A DNA stretch of 5,347 nt from Bacillota bacterium (GTDB taxonomy: Bacteria; Bacillota; Sulfobacillia; JAJZYS01; JAJYTV01), in contig JAJZIE010000180.1 of NCBI GenBank assembly GCA_021810725.1, positions 1 to 5,347 of the forward strand, read 5' to 3'. This document shows positions 1 through 5,347 of the stretch, piece by piece. Numbering within the stretch: the first letter of the stretch is position 1; each line of letters starts with the position of its first letter. The notes under the pieces were generated by a model. That model searched no databases. It was not told where the DNA came from and saw only the letters and a program-made list of their open reading frames with translations. A program made the translations under genes and the position numbers.

Positions 1-561
1 GAAGCCCGGGCACTCCTTGACGCGCACCGGGATGCGGCGGATGCCCTCCACGAACTCCACGCCGGAATCGACCGTCTCGTCGTCGGTCGCGTCGCCGCCG
101 ATCACCTCGACGAGCCGCATGACCGAGGCCGGGAAGAAGAAGTGCAACCCGAGGAAGCGCGAAGGCTTCTCGAGCCCCTTCGCCACCTCGCTGACGGGCA
201 GCGCCGAGGTGTTGGTCGCGATCATCGCCGTCCGCGGCAGGTTCCCCTCGACCTCCCGCAGCACCGAGCGCTTCAGGTCGAGCTTCTCGGGCACTGCCTC
301 GATCGCGAGATCCACGTCCGAGAAGCCCTGGTAGTCGAGTTGGGCCGTGACCAAGGCGAAATGGTCCTCGGCCTCGCGCTGCGTCATGCGCCCACGCTGC
401 ACGCGCCGCTCATAGATGCCCTTGATGTGCTTCATGCCGCGCCCGAGCTGCTTCTCGTCGACATCCTTCAGGATGACCGGCAGCCCCGAGAGGGAGATCA
501 CCTGCGCGATCTCCGCGCCCATCGTGCCGGCGCCGATCACCGCCGCCTTGAAGACGTACAT
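1..561 (-). CDS. 3-hydroxyacyl-CoA dehydrogenase, N-terminal part (partial, runs off the window)
   Basis: This gene oxidises (S)-3-hydroxyacyl-CoA to 3-ketoacyl-CoA with NAD+, the third step of beta-oxidation, in the cytoplasm. The window holds 187 residues with no stop codon; the 3' part is missing. The start is ATG at 561-559, sharing one base with the thiolase stop (TGATG), with GGAGG about 10 nt upstream. The Rossmann glycine motif GAGTMG is at residues 10-15 and the acidic residue that would bind the NAD ribose is in KDVD (32-35). IEAVPEK (87-93) is a family motif. The expected catalytic residues are Ser119 (NTSAL), His140 (LHFFFP) and Glu152 (VEVIGG); the later catalytic Asn and the C-terminal dimerisation domain lie beyond the edge. 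The GIYERRVQRGRMTQREAE stretch (48-65) resembles the HAD domain of large FadB/FadJ/FadN-type proteins. It could therefore be a stand-alone enzyme of about 280-320 residues or a longer HAD-hydratase fusion; the window cannot decide. Confidence 0.92.
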   Translation of the reverse strand, partial: MYVFKAAVIGAGTMGAEIAQVISLSGLPVILKDVDEKQLGRGMKHIKGIYERRVQRGRMTQREAEDHFALVTAQLDYQGFSDVDLAIEAVPEKLDLKRSVLREVEGNLPRTAMIATNTSALPVSEVAKGLEKPSRFLGLHFFFPASVMRLVEVIGGDATDDETVDSGVEFVEGIRRIPVRVKECPGF

Positions 562-1739
562 CAGTCCACCACCTCCAGGATCACGCTGGCTCCCTGGCCG
601 CCGCCGACGCAGAGCGTGGCGAGACCGTAGCGCACCCCGCGCCGCCGCATCTCGTGCACGAGCGTCGTCACGAGGCGCACGCCGGTCGCCCCGATCGGGT
701 GGCCGAGCGCCAAGGCGCCGCCGTTCACGTTGACGATGCCGCGGTCCCACTTCATCTCCCGCTCCACCGCGAGGTACTGCGCGGCGAACGCCTCGTTGAT
801 CTCGATCAGGCCGATGTCCGCCATATCGAGTCCGGCGCGCCCCAGGGCCTTGCGCGTCGCGCCGACCGGCCCGAGGCCCATGCGCCGGGGATCGAGGCCC
901 ACGAAGGCGTAGCTTACGATGCGCGCGAGCGGGCTGAGGCCCTGGGCCCTGGCCCAGTCCTCGTCCGCGAGCACGGTCGCGGCGCCGGCGTCGTTGAGCG
1001 GCGACGAGTTGCCGGGTGTGACGCGGCCGCCCTTGCGGAACGTCGCGGGCGCCGTCGCCAGGCGCTCCACGGAGAGGCCCGCGAGGATGCCCTCATCCTG
1101 GCGCAGCACCTCCGCCTCGCCGCGACGCGACGGGATCTCGACCGGGGCGATCTCGTCCTTGAACAGGCCGGAGCGGCTGGCCTTGAAGGCCTTCTGGTGG
1201 CTCTGCACCGCAAGTTCGTCCATCTCGCGCCGCGAGATGTCGTAGTCGTCCGCAAGGATTTCCGCCGTCTCGCCCATGACCATGCCGGTGTAGTAGTCCG
1301 TGAGGCCCTCCCAGATGCCGTCGCGCACCTCGCCGTGGCGCAGGCGCATGCCCCAGCGCGCCCCGTAGAGCAGGTACGGCGCCGTCGACATGCTCTCCGC
1401 TCCGCCCGCCAGCACCACCTTGGCCTCGCCGAGCGCGATCTCCTGCGCCCCGTTGACGATGGCCTGGATGCCGGACGCGCAGTTGCGCTGAACGGTGTAG
1501 GCCGGCACCTCCACGGGCAGGCCGAGCGCGAGGCCCACCTGGCGGGCGAGGTTCGCCTCCGCGATCGGCATGCCGCCGGAGCCGAAGATGACCTCGTCGA
1601 TCTGCCCGCCCTCCACCCCGGACGCCTCGATCGCCGCTGCCGCCGCCACCCGGCCGAGATCGGTCGCGTGCACATCGCGCAGGGCGCCTCCGAAACTCCC
1701 GACCGGTGTCCGCTTGGCACTCAGGATGACTGTCGCCAA
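561..1739 (-). CDS. acetyl-CoA C-acyltransferase (thiolase)
   Basis: This is a type II thiolase of 392 residues, the usual length for the family. It cleaves 3-ketoacyl-CoA with CoA to give acetyl-CoA and a shortened acyl-CoA, or runs in reverse as acetoacetyl-CoA thiolase. All catalytic parts are visible: nucleophile Cys87 in QRNCASG (84-90), GNSSPLNDAGAA (243-254), NEAFAAQ (315-321), His347 in GHPIGATG (346-353) and acid/base Cys377 in CVGGGQG (377-383). The start chosen is TTG (1739-1737). It gives MATVILSAKRTPVGSF, the standard thiolase N-terminus, and has AAGGAGG 7 nt upstream. The reading frame stays open far upstream into fadD, but those residues are low-complexity and not thiolase-like. 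It begins 2 nt after the fadD stop and overlaps the next gene by one base. Operon context favours degradation (FadA-like role) over AtoB/PhaA synthesis, but sequence alone does not settle chain-length preference. Confidence 0.96.
   Translation of the reverse strand: MATVILSAKRTPVGSFGGALRDVHATDLGRVAAAAAIEASGVEGGQIDEVIFGSGGMPIAEANLARQVGLALGLPVEVPAYTVQRNCASGIQAIVNGAQEIALGEAKVVLAGGAESMSTAPYLLYGARWGMRLRHGEVRDGIWEGLTDYYTGMVMGETAEILADDYDISRREMDELAVQSHQKAFKASRSGLFKDEIAPVEIPSRRGEAEVLRQDEGILAGLSVERLATAPATFRKGGRVTPGNSSPLNDAGAATVLADEDWARAQGLSPLARIVSYAFVGLDPRRMGLGPVGATRKALGRAGLDMADIGLIEINEAFAAQYLAVEREMKWDRGIVNVNGGALALGHPIGATGVRLVTTLVHEMRRRGVRYGLATLCVGGGQGASVILEVVD
572..576 (-). promoter_or_regulatory. ribosome binding site of the 3-hydroxyacyl-CoA dehydrogenase gene
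   Basis: GGAGG lies 10 nt before the ATG at 561 and is part of the codons for the thiolase C-terminal LEVVD. With the TGATG stop/start overlap, it indicates translational coupling of the two genes. Confidence 0.65.
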
Positions 1740-1741
1740 CG

Positions 1742-3394
1742 CTACTCCTCCTTCTTCTGCTCGGTCGCCTCCGCCACCAGCACGCGCCGCAGCACCTTGC
1801 CGATCGCCGTGCGGGGCAGTTCCTCCCGGAGCTCGAACTGGCGCGGTGTCTTGTAGCCGGCGAGGCGCTCGCGGCAGTAGGCCTGGAGCTCCTCGACCGT
1901 CGGCCGCCGGTCCGGCCAGGGCACCACGACCGCCCGCACCACCTGGCCGCGCCGCTCGTCGGGCACGCCGACGACGACCGCCTCGCGCACCCCCGGATGG
2001 CGCAGGAGCACCTCCTCCACCTCGCGGGGATAGACGTTGAAGCCGCTTACGATGATGACGTCCTTCTTGCGGTCCACGATGCTGCAGTAGCCGTCCTCGT
2101 CGATCATGCCGAGGTCGCCGGTGCGCAGCCAGCCGTCCTGCAGCACGGCGGCCGTCTCGGCCGGCGGGCCCCAGTACCCCAGCATCACCTGCGGCCCCTT
2201 GACCGCGAGTTCCCCGACCTCTCCCGGCGGGAGCTCCCTGGTCGGGTTCTCGGGGTCGAGGATCCGCTGCAGGGTGTCCGGGAAGGTGCGACCCACCGTG
2301 CCGCTGCGCCGCTCGCCGCCGAGCGGATTGCAGTGCGTCACGGGACTCGCCTCCGTAAGCCCGTAGCCCTCGACCAGAACTCCGCCCGTCAGGCGCTCGA
2401 AGCGCTCCTGCAACTCCAGCGGCAGCGGCGCCGAACCGGAGATGCAGTAGCGGATCGAGCGGATGTTCCAGCGCTCGACGTGCGGCGAATCGGCCACCGC
2501 CTGGTACATGGCCGGCGCACCCGGGAAGAGCGTCGGTTTGAAGCGGCGCACCTCCCGGGCCGTCTCCTCCGGGTTGAACCGTGGCACGAGGTCGATTTCG
2601 GCGCCCGTGAGAATGCCGAGGTTCAGGGCGACCGTCATGCCGAAGACGTGGAAGAACGGCAATACCGCCAGGACTCTCTCCTGGCCGGCCTGGTAGCTTG
2701 GCATCCACGCCTCGGCCTGCAGGGCGTTCGCGACGAGGTTGCGGTGCGAAAGCATGGCCGCCTTGGGCACGCCCGTCGTTCCGCCGGTATACTGCAGAAG
2801 CGCGACGTCATCCGCGGAACCGGGCTCCGGCAGGGTTGCACCCTGGCCGGCCCCCAGCAGCCGCTCCAGGGAGATCGATTCTCGCGGCATCTCGGGTCCT
2901 TTCTCCCGCAGGCCCTGCAGGAAGCCGAGCAGCGGCGGCAGGTAGTCCCGGATGCGCGTCGTCACGAGCAGCGCCTTGCCGATCTCGTCCTTCAGGCGCG
3001 GCACGACGAGATCGAGCGCCACCACGGCGCGCGGCTCCGCGTCGCGCATCTGGATTCCGAACTCGCGCGGCGTGTAGAGGGGATTCGTCGGCACCACCAG
3101 CGCGCCCGCGCGCATCGCGCCGTAGTAGGCGATCACCATCTGCGGCGCGTTCGGCAGCACGAGCGCCACCCGGTCGCCAGGCCGCACGCCGCTGGCGACG
3201 AGCCCCTGCGCGAACCGCTCGACGCTCGCCATGAGCTGCCGATAGGTGGTCGTGCGGCCGAAGAAGCGCAGTGCGGGGCGGTCGGGGAAGCGCTGCGCCG
3301 TGCGCTCGAGGAGCTGCCAGATCGCGAGATCGGGGTAGTCGAGGTGCCTGAGCCAGGGACTGTGGTCCTGAGCGGTCGCCAGCACCAAGGCCAT
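1742..3394 (-). CDS. fadD: long-chain fatty acid--CoA ligase (FadD-type AMP-forming acyl-CoA synthetase)
   Basis: This enzyme (550 residues, typical for FadD) activates free fatty acids with ATP and CoA through an acyl-adenylate, feeding the beta-oxidation genes around it. Adenylation motifs occur in order: the P-loop YTGGTTGVPK (202-211), LPFFHVFGMTV (245-255), the YGLTE motif (344-348), the ribose-binding TGD (425-427), the hinge DRKKD (441-445) followed by GFNVYPREVE (451-460), and the C-terminal PRTAIGK (527-533), whose Lys533 is the expected catalytic lysine. GFNVYP after the hinge is characteristic of FadD-like long-chain ligases. The start is fixed: the codon just before ATG (3394-3392) is an in-frame TGA, and AGGGAG lies 3 nt upstream. 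It begins 9 nt after the Fe-S protein stop. The C-terminal KKEE tail is encoded by the purine-rich stretch that is also the thiolase ribosome binding site. Exact chain-length preference cannot be read from sequence; a medium-chain or aryl substrate is possible. Confidence 0.95.
   Translation of the reverse strand: MALVLATAQDHSPWLRHLDYPDLAIWQLLERTAQRFPDRPALRFFGRTTTYRQLMASVERFAQGLVASGVRPGDRVALVLPNAPQMVIAYYGAMRAGALVVPTNPLYTPREFGIQMRDAEPRAVVALDLVVPRLKDEIGKALLVTTRIRDYLPPLLGFLQGLREKGPEMPRESISLERLLGAGQGATLPEPGSADDVALLQYTGGTTGVPKAAMLSHRNLVANALQAEAWMPSYQAGQERVLAVLPFFHVFGMTVALNLGILTGAEIDLVPRFNPEETAREVRRFKPTLFPGAPAMYQAVADSPHVERWNIRSIRYCISGSAPLPLELQERFERLTGGVLVEGYGLTEASPVTHCNPLGGERRSGTVGRTFPDTLQRILDPENPTRELPPGEVGELAVKGPQVMLGYWGPPAETAAVLQDGWLRTGDLGMIDEDGYCSIVDRKKDVIIVSGFNVYPREVEEVLLRHPGVREAVVVGVPDERRGQVVRAVVVPWPDRRPTVEELQAYCRERLAGYKTPRQFELREELPRTAIGKVLRRVLVAEATEQKKEE
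1747..1753 (-). promoter_or_regulatory. ribosome binding site that decides the TTG start of the thiolase
   Basis: AAGGAGG, a near-perfect Shine-Dalgarno sequence, lies 7 nt before TTG (1739-1737). It sits inside the last codons of fadD, encoding part of its KKEE tail. Its position supports the TTG start over any alternative in the long open frame upstream. Confidence 0.8.
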
Positions 3395-3397
3395 TCA

Positions 3398-3403
3398 CTC
3401 CCT
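3398..3403 (-). promoter_or_regulatory. ribosome binding site of fadD
   Basis: AGGGAG directly follows the TGA of the Fe-S protein gene and lies 3 nt from the fadD ATG, a short spacing. An in-frame TGA occupies that 3-nt spacer, so no earlier fadD start is possible. The arrangement suggests translation of fadD by ribosomes finishing the upstream gene. Confidence 0.6.
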
Positions 3404-5311
3404 TCAGCCTTGCGCCGTCACCTCGGGAGCAACCTGTGCCCAGAGGATCTCGGCGATGTCCTCCACCTCGCCGCCGCCCTCCGCCTTGACGCCGTCCGTC
3501 ATCATGCTGAGGCAGAACGGGCAGCCTGTCGCGACCACGTCCGCTCCGGTCGCGACCGCCTCCTTAGCCCGCAGCCGGTTGACGCGCGGAGCGCCTTCCT
3601 CGCGGAAGGCCCAGCCGCCGCCGGCTCCGCAGCAGAAGGAGTCGCGGCCATGGTGCGCCATCTCGACGACGTCGCCACCGGCAGCCTTCAGCACCTCGCG
3701 CGGCGCGGCGAAGACGCCTTCGTAGCGGCCGAGGTAGCAGGGGTCATGGTAGGTGATGCGACGGCCACCCGCCGCCGCCCTGAGCCGGCCTGTGACCAGC
3801 GCCGTCTGCAGGTACTCGCTGTGGTGCACGACCTCGAAGTCCGCGCCGAACGCCCGGTACTCGTCGCGGAGCTGGTGCAGGCAGTGCGGACACATCGTGA
3901 CGATGCGCCGCGGCGCCACCTCCTTGAGCGTCTGGACATTCTGCTCGGCCTGCATCTGGTAGAGGTACTCCTGTCCGGCGCGGCGGGCCGGGTCGCCCGT
4001 GCAGCTCTCGCGTCGGCCAAGCACCTTGACGTCCTCGCCCATCGCCAGGAGGAGCTGAGCCAGAGCCCTTGCCACCTTCTGCGCGCGCGGATCGAAGGCG
4101 CCGGCGCAGCCGACCCAGAGCAGGGTCTCGCAAGGCTCGCCGCTCTGCCACTCGCGGATCGGCAGGCCTTCCATCCACGTGGTGCGGCTGGCCTGCGCGC
4201 CGCGGAAGGGGTGTCCGCGCTCCTCGATGCCCTGCACGGCCTCGGCGAGCCCGGAGGGCAGCTCGCCCTCCTCCATCACGCGGAAGCGGCGCATGCCGAC
4301 GATCTTGGGCACGTGCTCGATGTCGACCGGGCACGCCTCCATGCAGGCGCGGCAGGTGGTGCAGGCAAAGAGCGTCTCGTCCTTGATCGCCGCCGTCAGG
4401 GGCTCATCGGGGTGCAGATGCGCATGCTCGCGCAGGTCGAGGATGAGCTTCTTCGGCGACAGAGGCTTCTGCGACGCGAACGCCGGACACGCCTCCTCGC
4501 AGCGCCCGCACTCGGTGCAGGCGTCGAGGTCGACGAGATCCTTCACGGTGAGATCGGTGAGGAAGTTCGCGCCGAGCCGCTCTGCCGTCTCGAGGTTCGG
4601 TGCGTCGAGCACCTTCGGGCGTTCGGGCTCCGAGAGGAAGATCGCGAGCGGGCTCGTGAAGAGGTGGAAGAGCTTGCTGTAGGGGATCGCGGCGAGGAAG
4701 CTGAACGCGAGCAGGAGATGGAACCACCAGAGCGAGCGGTGGATGATGAGCGCCGCCGGGATGCCGAGGTGCAGCGCCCCCCAGAGGTTCGCGAGCGCGA
4801 AGCCGACGAAGGAGTAGGCGCCCCACGGGTCGTGCGTCGCGTAGATGCGCATCGACTGCAGCACGAAGCCGGTGATCAGGATGATGAGCAGCGAGAAGGG
4901 CACGAAGAAGTCCGCCCACTCCCGCGTCAGGGCCTGAGGGCGCAGCCCGTAGCGGCGCCAGAGGAAGATGCAGAGCGCGATGATGCCGGCGAGGCCGGCG
5001 GCGTCCAGCGTGAACGACTCGAACCAGAGGTAGAAGGCGCCCTGCATCACCGGCAGCCCGAAGTCCGCCTTCAGCATCACGACGAGCGTGCCGATGAAGA
5101 GCAGCACGAACGCGACGGCCAGCGCGACGTGCGCGTAGCCCTGCAGGCGCTTCTTGACGACCCGCTGCTGCAGGCCGGCGTGCTGCATGAGCCGGCGCAG
5201 GCGCGGCCCGAGCGGCCGCAGCGGCCGGCGCTGCCCCGTCCTCCAGACGCGGTAGCGCCGGTAGACGCCGTAGCTGAACACGATCACGAGGATCGCGAAC
5301 GGCAGGTACAT
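3404..5311 (-). CDS. membrane heme b/Fe-S oxidoreductase, EtfAB:quinone oxidoreductase type (EMO, FadF-like; HdrD-related CCG domains)
   Basis: This 635-residue protein probably takes electrons from reduced electron-transfer flavoprotein and passes them to the membrane quinone pool, linking acyl-CoA dehydrogenation to respiration. The N-terminal NarI-like cytochrome b domain has about five membrane helices (roughly 2-17, 59-80, 102-119, 134-153, 194-214) and an Arg/Lys-rich loop (18-58) that should be cytoplasmic. His61, His198 and His216 are candidate heme ligands. Two 4Fe-4S ferredoxin motifs follow: Cys265/268/271/275 and Cys317/320/323/327, each ending CP. Two CCG (HdrB/HdrD-type) domains come next: Cys402, Cys437, Cys474/Cys477, and Cys525, Cys560/561, Cys597/600. 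The second fits the full Cx31-39CCx35-36CxxC pattern; the first has CT in place of CC. Linkage to fadD, thiolase and HAD genes supports the beta-oxidation role over heterodisulfide reduction or sulfite reduction (DsrMK-like). The ATG at 5311 has no good ribosome binding site, and the true N-terminus is doubtful. Confidence 0.9.
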   Translation of the reverse strand: MYLPFAILVIVFSYGVYRRYRVWRTGQRRPLRPLGPRLRRLMQHAGLQQRVVKKRLQGYAHVALAVAFVLLFIGTLVVMLKADFGLPVMQGAFYLWFESFTLDAAGLAGIIALCIFLWRRYGLRPQALTREWADFFVPFSLLIILITGFVLQSMRIYATHDPWGAYSFVGFALANLWGALHLGIPAALIIHRSLWWFHLLLAFSFLAAIPYSKLFHLFTSPLAIFLSEPERPKVLDAPNLETAERLGANFLTDLTVKDLVDLDACTECGRCEEACPAFASQKPLSPKKLILDLREHAHLHPDEPLTAAIKDETLFACTTCRACMEACPVDIEHVPKIVGMRRFRVMEEGELPSGLAEAVQGIEERGHPFRGAQASRTTWMEGLPIREWQSGEPCETLLWVGCAGAFDPRAQKVARALAQLLLAMGEDVKVLGRRESCTGDPARRAGQEYLYQMQAEQNVQTLKEVAPRRIVTMCPHCLHQLRDEYRAFGADFEVVHHSEYLQTALVTGRLRAAAGGRRITYHDPCYLGRYEGVFAAPREVLKAAGGDVVEMAHHGRDSFCCGAGGGWAFREEGAPRVNRLRAKEAVATGADVVATGCPFCLSMMTDGVKAEGGGEVEDIAEILWAQVAPEVTAQG

Positions 5312-5347
5312 CCACTCGTGGTCCGGGATGTTCCATTAGATGACGCG
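5312..5347 (-). other. coding-like sequence upstream of the Fe-S protein start, interrupted by TAA
   Basis: In frame with the Fe-S protein, the 36 bases before its first ATG read R-V-I-stop-W-N-I-P-D-H-E-W. Every codon except the TAA (5338-5336) ends in G or C, as in the genes of this window, while the other two frames on this strand do not show this bias. No Shine-Dalgarno sequence is seen before the ATG at 5311. The stretch may be a lost or mis-sequenced N-terminus of the Fe-S protein, or the TAA may be the stop of an unseen upstream gene (etfA would be a natural neighbour, but this is inference). Confidence 0.4.

Noticed and set aside
142..630. Plus-strand open frame antisense to the hydroxyacyl-CoA dehydrogenase
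   Set aside because: The minus strand here encodes an intact Rossmann domain with all expected motifs; the plus-strand product shows none.
654..1856. 400-codon open frame on the plus strand, antisense to the thiolase
   Set aside because: It mirrors the codon bias of the minus-strand gene, ends inside fadD, has His/Arg/Ala-rich composition and no recognisable motif.
1740..2708. Long open frame extending the thiolase upstream through fadD, giving a possible 715-residue fusion
   Set aside because: The upstream part is Gly/Ala/Arg-rich low-complexity sequence without a recognisable domain, lies in the wrong frame across a fully conserved fadD, and the thiolase family start with a strong ribosome binding site is at 1739. 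It is a high-GC frame artefact.
3395..3403. Possible intergenic promoter or terminator between the Fe-S gene and fadD
   Set aside because: Only 9 bases separate the genes and they are taken up by the ribosome binding site and a TGA; there is no room for a promoter or a stem-loop with a T tract.
5205..5235. GC-rich CGGCCG-type repeats that could look like a hairpin or regulatory palindrome
   Set aside because: They lie inside the coding sequence for the Arg/Pro-rich cytoplasmic loop of the Fe-S protein and are explained by Arg, Pro and Leu codons in a high-GC genome.
4404..5336. 310-codon minus-strand frame starting at ATG 5336, overlapping the Fe-S protein
   Set aside because: Its product is Arg/Ala/Pro-rich without domains, while the overlapping frame encodes clear membrane helices and ferredoxin cysteines. 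The ATG at 5336 only matters as part of the TAATGG sequence upstream of the true gene.

Overview
This is a compact, high-GC (by eye about two-thirds G+C) bacterial segment. All four genes lie on the minus strand, head to tail, with almost no space between them. Reading in the direction of transcription (from high to low coordinates), the order is: a membrane-bound heme b/iron-sulfur oxidoreductase of the EtfAB:quinone oxidoreductase type (EMO, FadF-like; 5311-3404); a FadD-type fatty acyl-CoA ligase (3394-1742); an acetyl-CoA acyltransferase (thiolase; 1739-561); and the N-terminal 187 residues of a 3-hydroxyacyl-CoA dehydrogenase (561-1), cut by the window edge. Gene junctions are 9 nt, 2 nt and a 1-nt overlap (TGATG). 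This, with Shine-Dalgarno sequences placed inside or directly after the preceding gene, indicates one polycistronic operon. No promoter, terminator, RNA gene, mobile element or repeat array was seen.

The genes form a fatty-acid beta-oxidation module. The ligase activates fatty acids to acyl-CoA. An acyl-CoA dehydrogenase (not in the window) would reduce an electron-transfer flavoprotein (also not in the window). The membrane Fe-S/heme protein would pass those electrons to the quinone pool. The hydroxyacyl-CoA dehydrogenase and thiolase complete the cycle. The HAD-first start of the truncated gene suggests it may continue into an enoyl-CoA hydratase domain, but this lies outside the window.

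The organism cannot be named with confidence. High GC, a TTG start, strong GGAGG ribosome binding sites and an EMO-type gene next to fad genes fit bacteria such as Methylomirabilota/Rokubacteria, the former Deltaproteobacteria or similar GC-rich soil and sediment lineages; this is inference.

The region is mostly ordinary metabolism. The points most worth a second look are the 5' end of the Fe-S gene, where a coding-like reading frame continues upstream of the first ATG but is broken by a TAA, and the pattern of heme-ligand histidines in its membrane domain.
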